Shown: one piece after another, positions 1-10,305 of the stretch
Layout of the letters: every line of letters starts with the position of its first letter
Position numbering within the stretch: the first letter of the stretch is position 1
Assembly: GCA_003339415.1 (NCBI GenBank)
Contig: PDHQ01000045.1
Coordinates: 46,895-110,894, forward strand
DNA from: Ophiocordyceps camponoti-saundersi (nom. inval.)
Lineage: Eukaryota; Ascomycota; Sordariomycetes; Hypocreales; Ophiocordycipitaceae
Length of the DNA: 64,000 nucleotides
Reading direction: 5' to 3'
Position numbers and translations under genes: made by a program
Notes under the pieces: generated by a model
Told to the model about the DNA's origin: nothing
Databases searched by the model: none
What the model saw: only the letters and a program-made list of their open reading frames with translations

Positions 1-172
1 CTATGGGAACCTCTCCGTTCTTAAACCGATCGCCCTCACCGATGGGCATGATGGGGAAATCGTCCGCATAGCGCCTATGAACGGCGACGCCCCCTCCGTG
101 GAGCTCTTCGGGAAGTAGGCAGCCAGTGATCGCGACGCCGAATACGGCCAGCGTAAAATAGGAAAATCGCAT
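1..172 (-). CDS. Secreted protein, N-terminal part only (cut by window edge)
   Basis: From an ATG at 172 the minus strand reads 57 codons without a stop and runs off the window. The first ~17 residues are a typical signal peptide (MRF, then a hydrophobic stretch ending in Ala-Ile-Thr-Gly), followed by CLLPEE, a His/Arg-Arg site that could be a propeptide junction, and PIGEGDRFKNG. I chose this frame because a longer open frame from 204 has no sensible leader and is Cys/Ser-rich noise. The function cannot be read from 57 residues. The leader followed by a GDRF-type segment reminds me of fungal secreted hydrolases, perhaps M14-like carboxypeptidases, but that is a weak recollection. Confidence 0.55.
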   Translation of the reverse strand, partial: MRFSYFTLAVFGVAITGCLLPEELHGGGVAVHRRYADDFPIMPIGEGDRFKNGEVPI

Positions 173-1690
173 GATCGGCTCATAACGCAAGAGTGGAAGC
201 ACAAGATAGACTAGAGTTAGCAGGCTAACACTTGATTAACGCGTCTGTGGGTTTCAAAAGCCAGAGCATAGGAGAGATCCAAAGGTAGAGATCAAGGGGA
301 AGAGATTGAGAGGAAGAAGCCAAGAGGAAGAAACCAAGAGGTAGGGTGCAGGTACGAGGGCGGCCGAAAGTCAACACGTCTGTAAGTCGCTGTGTTGCGT
401 GCCATTGTGCGGCATGGAAGCAGCGGTTGCCTGGGCATCAGTAGGTGGCGCTTCTCCATGGCTTAAGAGCCAAAAAAACAGGCGTTTGCCAATGTTTTAA
501 ACTCTTAATCTGTCAGTGTAGATAGATGGCTTTTAGGATGTGAAGCTGAGAATTGCCTGTATGCGTTCACACGTACTCATATCAGCGTTGGCGAGGAGAA
601 GAGTTGTCATTCTGGCTCTAATATGCCAACGACGCTTGATCCAACGGATAGAGGTACAGGTAGTAGGTATGTGCAGGGGAGGCAATGCCATGTGTCTTTC
701 ATAAGTCTTTCATCTGACAATTAAACGAAGCCAGAGCGTGAAATCTCTATGAAGCGGATGCCCAAGATATCCAGTCGAAACTGTATGTACCTATGTATGT
801 GTAGAGAAGCCTGGAGGTGAGCGGAGAATACTCCGTAAAGAGAGGAAGAGAAGGAAAATGATTATATTTAGTATTGATTTATGCTATTGATCACACCATC
901 CTTTCTATTCGTCGTGCGGGCTTATCCGAGTGTACGGATACGGAGTGCCCACTTCCTGACTGGACCAGGCCGCCCCGCCGCGCCAGGCCGCACCACGCAT
1001 CTGCAGTATAAAAAGGCATGGCGAGCGTGGGAGTTGCCGCCTCAGTTGATGCCGCCAGAGCGCTGGCCTGCGTCAATCTCACAATCAGTCCAATTCGTTG
1101 CGTCTCGCGCGTTAGATAGGACGTTTACTCCGCTGTACATACATAGGTAGGTACGGATACAGGCGCACACAATTACTGGGATAGGTAGCGACCTTGAGGC
1201 TGTCCTATCGTACTTAATAGGAGTGAGGCATGAACCCGTCCCGTCGTGATGCGTGTGAGACGACGAGAAGAGCCTATCCGTGCTTGAAAAGAAAATCCCC
1301 GGAAGAAGCCGTATTATTCAAGACAAACATAAGCACACCCAGAGAGGGATCGCCGACGCATGGTTCCCAAAGCCTCGCCAATGCGGAAGCGACCCTGATT
1401 CAGTTTGCGCATGCGCCGGGTCCGGGGCTTTGGAGGTGTCGTCATAGAGAGGCGGCTGATTGTTAGTTTGTCACGTGATTCAGCCATCGCCTGAGAACCC
1501 CCCTGGCATCATCACCGACGCGAATCGCAAACTCGGCTACAATCGCTCATTTGGTGTGTAATTTTTTTTCCTTCTTTCACTTCGTTTGCACCCGCACAGA
1601 CGCGCTCTTTATCAACTTGCCAACCCGTCGAATTATGCCTTCATCCGCTTCCATCTCATCGCGCCCGATAACTCCTTCACCACCGACCAA
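173..1690. other. Divergent intergenic region
   Basis: About 1.5 kb between the leftward secreted-protein gene and the rightward Cue2-like gene. I see no supported gene. It contains TACTCCGTA at 829-837, a TAGGTAGG word near 1145, and an isolated TATAAAAA at 1007-1014 that has no gene at the right distance on the plus strand. Confidence 0.6.
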
Positions 1691-3376
1691 ATGGCTGAAC
1701 CTGACCTCGTCCAGAGACTGGTGGTGAGTTCCATCGCCTGAAGAGCTGCGTTATTTATCGCCCCCCTGACACGACCCATCGCAGGGCTCGTTCCACACGC
1801 TCTTGGACGAAGCCCTAATCGTAGCCATCGCCGGCGATTATGACCTCAACAACCCAGCATCCTTCGATGCCGCCCGCTCCACGCTGCAACGCCTTGCGCA
1901 CAACGTGCCTTCGGAGGAGGCTACAGGCTTCAACCCTAGCGGCATACCCGTGTCTCGCGATGAAGCCAGAGACGATGCAGCAGTGGCATCCACAACTTCG
2001 GCAAGCTTGAGCCGTCCGACGTCGGAAACCATCGCGACGGATCTCTCCAGCGTAACGTCGTCGTCGGCGGCGGTGGCAGAACCTTTGGACTTGGCCCAAC
2101 CGCGCATCACTTCATTCGATAATGACAGTGACGAGTCCAAGACGCGCCTGCTGCAATCCATGTTCTGCGAGATGAGGGAGTTCGATGTTCAATACTCCCT
2201 GAAAAAGGCCAACGGCGACTTCCAGTCGGCTCTGGATGATCTCCTCGACATGCAATACCTGCAGTCGACGGGTCAGCAGGTGAAAGGCATCGACGGCTTC
2301 TTCGACCACGAAGACGACTCGTCCAAGAATAAGCGAAAGAAAAAAAGGAAGAAGAGAGGTGCTTCCACATCCGCTTCGACGCCCTCGTCACAGAACGACT
2401 CCATCGTCCGTGACAATGGTATGTCAGCCGGATTGTTTTTCCGCAAGCAGCTTTCAGACCTGATGTTTTTGCAGGGTCAGACGAAATAGACTACATAGCC
2501 GAGAGGTTCAACATCCGCTCCGATGAGGTATCCGGCATATACAACAAAAACCGACGCTGTGGCGGCGCCACCGTGGTGGAGCTCCTAGACTCGTACATCT
2601 CCCACGGCGTCGCGTCCCAGGACGACGCAGGCCGACAGCAGGCCGATGTTCTCACTCGCAGATATCGCAACGTCCCGGAAAAGTACTTGCTCACAATCGT
2701 ACAAGTCGCCGGCTCCATCTCACAGTTTGCTGACGACCTCGCCGCGTTGCTCAACAAACACTTCTCGAGAAAGCCAAAGAGCCAGAAGCTGAACCTGGGT
2801 TACCGCCTGACGCCCTTGCCCCAAGAGGACATCGAGGGAGGGGGTGGCACTGTAGCGACAATCAAGCAGCTGCCGGCCCAGTCCTCGGCGGCTCCAGAGG
2901 ATTTCAACCGTGCCATGCAACTGGCTCATAGCCATCGCCAGGCCAAGAGGGACGCCGTAGCCAGTGCAGCGCGGCTTCACCGCAGCGGAGCGGCAAATCC
3001 CTTGTACCGGCAAGCAGCCAGCGTTTACGCCGAAAAAGCAAGAGATGAAGCGAAACAGGCACAGCAGGCCGCGTCGTCCGCTGCGGACTTGTTCGTTGCG
3101 CAGCACAGCACAGACTGCTCGGTTGATCTGCACGGCGTCCCTGTCCACGACGGTGTGAGGATTGCACTGCAAAAGACGCGGGATTGGTGGGACGGATTAG
3201 GGGAGTTCAGGGCCAAAAAGGCCAAGGACCAGGGTTTCACCGTCATCACTGGCCTCGGCCGCCACTGCGCTGGTGGCGTGTCCAGGATGAGACAATCAGT
3301 TGCTGCGGCGCTTCTGCAGGACAGGTGGAAGCTGCAAGTTTTGACGGGAATGTTCGTGGTGACGGGCCGTCGCTGA
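1691..3376 (+). CDS. Cue2-like CUE/DUF1771/Smr-domain protein (putative ribosome-associated endonuclease)
   Basis: Three exons: 1691-1723, 1785-2418, 2475-3376; 522 aa. In order: a CUE-like helix bundle at ~127-165 (LLQSMFCEMREFDV...SALDDLLDM), a second CUE-like segment at ~225-265, a DUF1771 helix at ~369-433 (RQ...A..LHRSG...Y..KARDEAK), and a C-terminal Smr domain from 438 with its DLHG motif. This order is that of yeast Cue2, which binds ubiquitin and cleaves mRNA on collided ribosomes in no-go decay; the role here is inferred from architecture. The second Smr motif, usually G-x-G-x-H-S, reads GLGRHC. The first exon of 11 codons is supported by a good donor (GTGAGT) and an in-phase acceptor at 1784; no ATG lies early in exon 2. 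It converges on PEX11 with 108 bp between stops. Confidence 0.85.
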
Positions 3377-3484
3377 GGCTGTGGTCAAGGGGGAAAAGGG
3401 GAGTCTAAGGTGTGATTTGAAGATACCACTTGTAGCATCGTGTCGGTCTGGATAGAACTGCAAAGCAATTTATGATCTAAAAAC

Positions 3485-4325
3485 TCAAGCCGCTTTGTCT
3501 GCTTGTTGAAGTTGACTTCGACACCGGCTCCAAACTGACGTGGCTGTAAGCATCGTGCTACAGACCATGGCGATGCCAATGAGACCATCGTCAACGGAGA
3601 CGTAGCCAATGCTTGACGCCGGTATCAGCGCATCGAGCAAATCTGCGACGAGCCGGGAGTAGAGCTCAGCGGTTTTGGCGCCGTCTGCCGAAGTCAGACT
3701 CTTGTGTTCCCCCTCATTCTTCACCTTCACCTTCTCCTCCTCCTTCTCCTCCGTCGACGGCGCGCCTCCGCCGACAGAGGAGATAGACCGCAACCGAAAT
3801 GCACAAGTCAAGGCATCAGCACAAAGACCAACGAGCCACAGAATCTGCGCCTGACGATCCAACCTCCAAGCCTCGTCAGCGCCCCAGAAAGCGACCCCCT
3901 CGACGGCGAAGAGGTCCAACAACGTGACGGACTCGACCAAGCCGAACATGCCGAGCGCCGACTGAGCCAGAACGCCAAGCCAACCGTCTGACGTAAAGCG
4001 AGCCACGCCGGCTTCGAAACTGCCGAGGAACCAGAAGAGGCGGACGGTTCGACGGGTGAGGTTCAATCGCCATTGAAGCTGTTGTAGCGCTGAAGCTTTC
4101 GTCCCGTTGGCAAGGAAGGTCGGGTACGAGGTTAGCGTTAGGAGAGTCGCTTGGATGAGTCGGAGGAAACGCTCGAGGCCGACTTTTTTTTTTGTGCTGC
4201 GTCGTTAGCAGGGATTCGTGCTTCTTGAGGCGCATTGGTTGGTAGGCATCAAGAAGGAGGCGTGTCTCTGCCTGCTCACCAATGTCCGTCCCGAAGGCGG
4301 TGAGTTGCTGCAATAGACTGGCCAT
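3485..4325 (-). CDS. PEX11: Peroxisomal membrane biogenesis protein PEX11 family
   Basis: Two exons (4280-4325 and 3485-4182) give 247 aa, the usual PEX11 length. The N-terminus reads MASLLQQLTAFGTDI, then after the intron GLERFLRLIQATL, the amphipathic helix expected at the start of PEX11. The middle has the R..R..LFWFLGSFEAG block and further hydrophobic helices (~100-160), and there is a final hydrophobic segment near the C-terminus. PEX11 proteins elongate and divide peroxisomes by bending the membrane. The intron (4183-4279) ends in AAG after an A-run rather than at the upstream CAG, because only the AAG keeps the frame. An upstream in-frame ATG at 4403 would add 26 residues unlike the family, so I prefer 4325. 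Confidence 0.8.
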
Positions 4326-4731
4326 GTCTGACGGCCCATGGGTCTCGGCGTTTGGCTTTGGCGATGGTTGATGCCGAGGCAGTGACAGTCTCTGATGTTG
4401 CAAGGAGGAAAGGGGGTAGTCAATGTGTCTTGACCTGCGGCCGGATGTCTAAGCCGATGACCCGTTCGTTATCGTCGTATCCATCATTGACAATCATCAC
4501 CAGATGTGAACGAGATATAAAGGGTCTTTACGAGTAATGGATATGAATACCGAATGATACACATAAACCCAGGTAGATACGGATGCTTTAAAAGACACAG
4601 CCAGGCATTCACGAACCTCATGCGTGGCCACCCAAGCAAAACAGCGCCTCCCAACCTCCTGACTCACTTTTTATCTACCAAAGAAAGACCTTCGCACATG
4701 CCCGACTGCCTACCGATATACTATCCAGTAT
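4326..4731. other. Intergenic region between PEX11 start and NUO51 stop
   Basis: About 400 bp that must hold the PEX11 promoter and the 3' end of the complex I gene. No gene or recognisable site seen. Confidence 0.5.
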
Positions 4732-6308
4732 CTACTGACCTGGAGAAACCAGCTTTCCCTGGGCCCGTGTTCCGTGTTCCCATCCACCAGCCAATGCCGG
4801 TCCGCCGGTCCGCTTCTTAAAGTCTTGCATCCTTGCCTCGAGCTCGGGCCGGAAGTGACGGATAAGCCCCTGAATCGGCCACGCGAAAGCTTCCCCCAAG
4901 GCTGTGAACGAAGAAGTTGGTCAGTTTCGTCACCATCATCAACCTGGGATAACGTCTCTTACCGCAGATAGTATGGCCTTCGACCTGCTTCGTCAACTCT
5001 TGTAGCATGTCAATCTCCCGTTCCCGTCCCTGCCCCTTCTCGAAGCGCGACATGATCTGCTCCGTCCACTTGCTGCCCTCCCGACAAGGCGTGCACTGGC
5101 CGCAGCTCTCGTGACGATAGAAGTGGCTTAGCCGAGCGATAGCCCGGACTACGTCGGCGCTCTTGTCCATGACAATGACAGCGGCCGTCCCTAGGCCCGA
5201 CTGGCTGTCCTTGAGGGCATCAAAGTCCATAAGCTGGTCGTCGCATATGCTCTTGGGCAGGATCGGCGTCGATGAACCCCCGGGGATGACGGCCTGGAGA
5301 TTGTCCCATCCACCGCGCACGCCGCCGCAGTGCTTGTCGATGAGCTCACGCAGGGGAATTGACATTTCTTCCTCAACGGTGCAAGGATTGTTGACATGCC
5401 CCGAGATGCAAAACAGCTTCGTGCCCTGATTGCGCTCGCGGCCGAAGCTTGCGAACCATTTAGCCCCCCGGCGACAGATTGTTGGCGCCACAGCCACCGT
5501 CTCGACATTGGCGACGGTGGAAGGGCAGCCGAAGAGGCCGACGGCGGCGGGGAACGGGGGCTTCAAGCGCGGCTTGCCCGGCTTGCCCTCCAAAGACTCG
5601 ATAAGCGACGTTTCCTCACCGCAGACGTAGGCGCCTGCGCCCCGGTGTAGGTAGACGTCGAAATCGTAGCCAGAGCCGCAGGCGTTGACGCCTATCAGCC
5701 CATCTTTGTAGGCCTCGTTGATGGCGTTCTGCAGGACGGCGGCCTCGTGAACAAACTCGCCCCGCATGTAGATGTAAGCGGCCGTGGCGTTCATGGCTCG
5801 ACCGGCCACGAGACAGCCCTCGACGAGCTTGTGAGGGTCTTTGCGCATGATCTCGCGATCCTTGCAGGTGCCCGGCTCGCCTTCGTCGGCGTTGACAACG
5901 AGGTAGCGAGGCTTCGTATCCTTGTCCCAATCTTTGACGTTCATGAAAGACTGCGGCCCGTCAGAGCTACCCAGGAGGGGAGGGCAGGGGAGGATGTGAT
6001 TTTACCCATTTTAGACCTGACGGGAAGCCAGCGCCGCCTCGACCCCGCAGTCCCGAAGCCTTGATCTCGCCAATGATCCAGTCGTAGCCCTTGAGGAGGA
6101 TATCCTTGGTTCTGTGCCAGTCACCCATCTTCTTGGCGCTCTTGAGGTCGGCGGGATACCGGCCATAGAGGTTCTGGAAGATGCGGTCCTGGTCCTTGAG
6201 GCCGCCATGGGTGCGCTTGGGAGTGCCATCCTGTACGGTGGCGAGGCCTCGGACGGCAGTACGCGAGAAGCCAACGGCTCTGGAGGGCGATGCCTTCGAG
6301 GACAGCAT
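4732..6308 (-). CDS. nuo51: NADH:ubiquinone oxidoreductase 51-kDa subunit (NDUFV1), mitochondrial
   Basis: Three exons: 6006-6308, 4963-5950, 4732-4901; 486 aa. This subunit holds FMN and the N3 cluster and oxidises NADH in the matrix arm of complex I. The first ~28 residues are an Arg/Ser/Ala presequence with no acidic residue. Then come the nucleotide-binding [16 protein letters not shown], the [14 protein letters not shown] block, [12 protein letters not shown], and the cluster ligands ESCGQCTPC plus a fourth Cys in HTIC, which lies right at the second intron. The intron after LKW is phase 0 and restores the family sequence W-SFMN. The C-terminus ([12 protein letters not shown]...GGPALAGG) is also typical. 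It is transcribed away from the dynactin gene; the shared promoter region holds the assembly gap. Confidence 0.95.
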
Positions 6309-6404
6309 TTGGTGGAAGGCAAAGAGTCTGAAGGGAAAGGAGATGGACCGAGATGGAGGAGAGGCGGCTTATCGGATGTTAACAAGCCAGTAAACTGGTG
6401 GCAA

Positions 6405-6591
6405 GGGGGGGGGGGGGGGGGGGGGCCTGCCCCCCCCCCGGCCCCCCCCGGGGGAAAGGGCGGGGGTTTTTTTTTTTGTTTTGTTTTTGGGAAAATAGGG
6501 GGGGAGAAAGGCCCCGTCCTGTTTGGGCTCCCCNNNNNNNNNNGGGGGGGGGGGGGGGGGGGGGGGGGGGCGGGGGGGGGGGGGCGGGGCG

Positions 6592-6629
<38 letters not shown>
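6405..6629. other. Assembly gap with homopolymer junk
   Basis: A run of 21 G (6405-6425), then C-, G- and T-runs, then ten N (6534-6543), then about 85 nearly pure G. The flanks on both sides are ordinary sequence. No genuine feature should be inferred here; Gly- or Pro-only frames across it are artefacts. The gap lies in the divergent promoter between nuo51 and the dynactin p27 gene (6309-6871). Confidence 0.9.
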
Positions 6630-6871
6630 CGTTGGCGAACTGCGGGACCCCCCAGGTTGCTAGCTGCTAGTATGGCGTCAGACGTATATGCCAGCGACGT
6701 GGTTGGCTGAAGCTTGTGTGCTGATAATGAGCTACCCAAGCCTTTGGGCAAATTTGGCGCTGCGAAACAAGTATCTTCCAATCAGATGCCATGGTATCCA
6801 CTAACTTCATCCTCCGCCGTCATCTATGATCTCTGCCTCCCATCAGAGTCCCAGAATAGCCAAGCTTCATC

Positions 6872-7523
6872 ATGTCCAGCAAACGACACTCGATCCTCCC
6901 CGCCATCGACCGCAGCGGCCCGAAGCCTCCCGTGAAATTCGCGTCAACGCTTACCATATCCGACAATGCTATACTCCAGGGCACGCATCCCATCACCATG
7001 GAAGCCCAGGCCGTAATCCATCCTCGTGCTCGAGTCGAATCGACCCTCGGCAGCGTTGACATAGGCAGATGCTGCGTAATACAAGAGAGAGCACACATCG
7101 GAGCTCGCCCCGCCGGTGCCAACGTGACGCGGGAAGGGAGCGTCGTTATGGGCGACTATGTTGTTATAGAGGTCGGCTGCACCGTCGAGGCGGGCGAAAC
7201 AGAGATTGGTGAGGGCACCACTGTTCACGTCGGCAGCAGAGTCGGCAGCGGAGCCAAGATCGGCAAGGTACGCACGCGAGTGAAGGCTCATCTTTCAACC
7301 TAGATTCCAGACTGACCCACGAACCAAATGACAGCACTGTACCATCTCACACATGTCCACGATAGCTCCTGGCGAGGTGCTGCCCGACTTCACTACCGTC
7401 TACTCAAATGGCCATCGTCGCATCAACAGAAGCGGCGTCGAGGAGCTACGGAAAATCGCCCTGTTGAAGCAGATCACCGTACTCGGAAAGTTGATTATCA
7501 GTAACCCTGATAAGTTTAAATAA
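6872..7523 (+). CDS. Dynactin subunit p27 (DCTN6-like), left-handed beta-helix protein
   Basis: Two exons, 6872-7267 and 7335-7523; 194 aa, close to animal DCTN6. It reads as hexapeptide repeats: ISDNAILQG, VIHPRARVES, DIGRCCVIQERAHIG, VMGDYVVIEVGCTVEAG, EIGEGTTVHVGSRVGSGAKIGKHCTISHMSTIAPG, then a C-terminal helix ending NPDKFK. In dynactin p25 and p27 form the pointed-end complex that helps dynein carry early endosomes in hyphae. p25 has a similar fold, but the start of the repeat series and the short C-terminal helix fit p27 better. The intron is placed where family sequence continues (GK to HCTISH). Confidence 0.85.
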
Positions 7524-7587
7524 CTGCGGTGCCACCTGTGCGCATCCGTCTATATGGTATACAGAGTATCGTACTGTTTTTTCATGC

Positions 7588-9236
7588 TCAATGGCTCATG
7601 GCATCTTCGAAAAGCCGTCGCAACTGGTCCTTTTCGGTCTGCAGCTCCTTCGAGAGGCCCGGTGCCAACATCAGAACACGCGCCTGCGGGATCGTACCTT
7701 CGACTAGCCCTTCAATATGCTCGGCACCGAACCCAAGTGCCTTCAGTCCCTTGGGCTGGTCGCCTAGCTCAGCAAGGAACTTTGTTAGCGCTTCGGCCAA
7801 GACTTCGCCTGCGCTCTCTCTCTTGACATTAGAGACGTCAACGCCGAAAGCCTCGGCAGCTTGCAGATGCCTCTCTGGGTTTGACGCCGCAGTGAAGCTA
7901 AAGACGGCCGGCGCGGTAACGGCTACTGAGACGCCGTGTGGAATCAGCGGCGATGACACTTGATAGCCAGAATGCTTATATCCCGGGTTCTGGCCGGAGA
8001 TAGGGTACGACATTCCTGCGGACGTTTAGAGTGAGTTTTGGTATTTCGTGCCGATGGTTTTCGGGGACATCCATACCATGGCACAGGTGCACACCGGCGT
8101 TACCGAAGCCTACACCGGCCAGGGTGGATGCGAGAAGCATCTCGCTCTGGGCCTCGAAGTCGTCAGGATCCCTTACGGCACGGGGCAGATACTTGACGGT
8201 TTGACGGAGTGCGTGGAAAGAGAAGACGTCGGAGATGGGATTCGCGCCCTGGTAGGCGGGCCTCAAAATGGGATTGACCGGCCGTGGAGTTCTTTGGTTG
8301 TAAGGGATGGCGGTCCACGACTCGAGCGAGTGACAGAGGACGTCGAGGCCTGAGCTTGCCTTGACGGCAGGGGGCATCGTCCTGGTGTTGAGAGGATCGC
8401 AGATGCCGAGGGTGGGCTTGAGGTTCCGGTGAGCAACTCCCGTCTTGGCGCGTTCTGCGACAAGGTCGAAGATGGCCGTTCCGGTAGTCTCGCTCCCGGT
8501 GCCGGCCGTGGTCGGGATGGCGATGAGGGGCCGAAGCGGTTTGTCAACGGGGCGCCCCTTTCCGAGAGGCGCATTGACAAAGTCGAGAAAGTCGGCTTCA
8601 GGATATGCCGTGTAGAGATTCATGAGTTTAGCCGTGTCTATGACTGAACCGCCGCCGACGGCCAGGAAGACATCGGGCTCGTAAGGCCGTGCCCAGGCTA
8701 TGGCCTCTTTGATACTGCGAACACGTGAGCTTCGGTATTTGCAGTGTGGAAGCGGGCAACGTTACGAGCTGTCCTTCGGCTCTACCCGGACGCCCGAGTA
8801 AACGTCGAAGCTGATGCTTTCGCTGACAAGAGCTTCGCGGACTTGGCGCATAGCCTCCAGCTTATCGACGGTAGAGTCGGTGACGACAGCAACTCGTCTT
8901 GCCCCCATGTTGTTCAGGTCCATGCCGACTTCGCGCGTGACGCCAGGACCGAAGCGGATGGACGAGGCGGCCATCTCGAACGCATACTCTGGCAGCTCAT
9001 GCCGGCCGGTGGGCGAACCGTAGCGACGACGGTTGGACTTGGTGACGACGGCTGGGAGAGGGCCCGTTGCGGCATGGCACGGACAAGTCGGTGGATGCGC
9101 ATACTGAATGGTTCGGAGGAGGTTGACGGCTCGGTTGGCGGCCTAGGTAGTTTGGGATGATCAGTAGGTCGATCGGCCAACGACAGACTAGACGGAATTC
9201 ACCCACGTTGGGGACGACCCTGAGGATAGCGGCCAT
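7588..9236 (-). CDS. Hydroxyacid-oxoacid transhydrogenase, mitochondrial (ADHFE1/HOT, iron-type alcohol dehydrogenase)
   Basis: Four exons: 9207-9236, 8766-9142, 8077-8714, 7588-8015; 490 aa. Group III metal-dependent dehydrogenase that moves hydride between 4-hydroxybutyrate and 2-oxoglutarate. Visible features: a short N-terminal region rich in basic residues, the lead-in YAFEMAASSIRFGPGVTREVG, the dinucleotide loop VGGGSVIDTAKL, the IPTTAGTGSETTGTA block, and the metal-site segments CHGMSYPISG and PLIPHGVSVAVTAP. The 61-nt third intron splits CHG and MSYP in exactly the conserved motif. The first exon has only 10 codons; the donor is GTGGGT and the acceptor CTAG, and together they keep frame with AANRAVNLL. 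It is transcribed away from the secreted protein at 9673. Confidence 0.9.
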
Positions 9237-9589
9237 GGCGAGACGGCACGCGAGTTGGTGTGGCTGGTTTTTCTCTCTCGATCAAAGCTTGGCCGACTGG
9301 GTAGGGTTTGATCAAGTGCCAGCGACGTTGCAGAGAAACCCCCCCCCCGGGACGGCTGGTTAGCGAGCGTAGGGAGGGGGTAAAAGGGGCCAAGTAGCAG
9401 CGGCACTCTTCCTCGCTGAGACAGGACAGGAATGCGCAAAGCTGCCCACGTGTCGGCGTGGCAGCCACCTGAGCATCTCGAACCCACGAGATGGCATTGA
9501 TTCTGATGGAAGAGCTTGATTCTCGCATGGTGCTGATTCTGATTCCATACACATTCCGCCAGCCTCCTCTCTTCCTCCATGACATGGTG

Positions 9590-9595
9590 TATAAG
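9590..9595 (+). promoter_or_regulatory. TATA box of the secreted glycine-rich protein gene
   Basis: TATAAG lies 83 bp before the ATG at 9673, a usual distance for a fungal TATA element with a short leader. It sits in the 436-bp divergent region shared with the HOT gene. A clear TATA often marks a regulated, high-level gene. Confidence 0.45.
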
Positions 9596-9672
9596 AAGCA
9601 GACCGAGTGCTCCTCTCGGTCCTGTCATCTCCAGCATCAACAACAAGCACCAACCCAACAAAGACAGCAAAG

Positions 9673-10305
9673 ATGAAGGTTGAAGCCGTGACAGTGGCAG
9701 CCGCCTTTGCGGTCGGCTCCTTAGCCTCTCCCTCCTCCTGGTTCAAGCGTGACGTCCAGGCGCCTGCGGACAAGTCGACCTTTTGCTTGATCTTGCCCTC
9801 GATTTGCGGCCAGAACAAGCCTCCGGCTCCGCCGCCTACTCCTGATCCGACTCCCGATCCTTGCCCTCCGGGAGACCCTCGGCCCGAGTGCAACCCCACT
9901 CCCAACCCTTGCCCGCCGGGCGACCCAAGTCCGTGGTGCAACCCCACCCCCGAACCTTGCCCACCGGGCGACACTAGTCCCGGGTGCTACCCCGGCCAGC
10001 AGTATCCGCCTCTTCCGGAGCCGCCAGTTATCAATTACGGAGGCCCCTACGGAGGCCGTGGCGGCGGAGGTCGCGGAAGGGGGGGCCGAGGTGGCCGTGG
10101 CCGTGGAGGTCGTGGCCGTGGCCGTGGCCGCGGAGGCGGAGGCGGGGGCCGTGGCCGTGGCTACGGAGGCGGCGGTGGTGGGGGCGGTGGTGGGGGCGGT
10201 GGCTATGGAGGTGGTAACGGGGGTGACAACGGAGGCGGCAACGGGGGCGGCAACGGGGGCGGCAACGGAGGCGGCAACGGAGGCGGTGGGGATGATAGCT
10301 ATTAG
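9673..10305 (+). CDS. Secreted cysteine-repeat and glycine/arginine-rich protein
   Basis: A single exon of 210 aa. Residues 1-19 form a signal peptide (MKVEAVTVAAAFAVGSLAS) and Lys-Arg at 25-26 is a Kex2-type site. Residues 62-105 hold three tandem 16-residue units of the form xPCPPGDxxPxCxPTP; the Cys pairs 64/73, 80/89 and 96/105 each have spacing C-x8-C. Two more Cys (38, 45) precede them. From ~118 to the end the chain is nearly all Gly with Arg (GRG repeats), then Gly-Asn (GGGN repeats), ending DDSY. I do not recognise a family. The Pro/Cys part looks wall- or matrix-associated, while the RGG-like part resembles nucleic-acid-binding tails of intracellular proteins, which is odd in an exported protein. 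An in-frame non-ATG extension upstream is not needed. Confidence 0.8.
   Translation: MKVEAVTVAAAFAVGSLASPSSWFKRDVQAPADKSTFCLILPSICGQNKPPAPPPTPDPTPDPCPPGDPRPECNPTPNPCPPGDPSPWCNPTPEPCPPGDTSPGCYPGQQYPPLPEPPVINYGGPYGGRGGGGRGRGGRGGRGRGGRGRGRGRGGGGGGRGRGYGGGGGGGGGGGGGYGGGNGGDNGGGNGGGNGGGNGGGNGGGGDDSY

Noticed and set aside
1007..1014. TATAAAAA as a promoter for the gene at 1691
   Set aside because: It is ~680 bp from that start codon and no closer plus-strand gene is credible.
1230..1466. 78-codon frame in the 5' intergenic region
   Set aside because: No recognisable residue pattern or domain, and it ends well before the Cue2-like gene; typical chance length.
6011..6781. Frames of 198-256 codons through the gap region coding Gly- or Pro-runs
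   Set aside because: They cross ten Ns and pure homopolymers and overlap nuo51 exon 1; artefacts.
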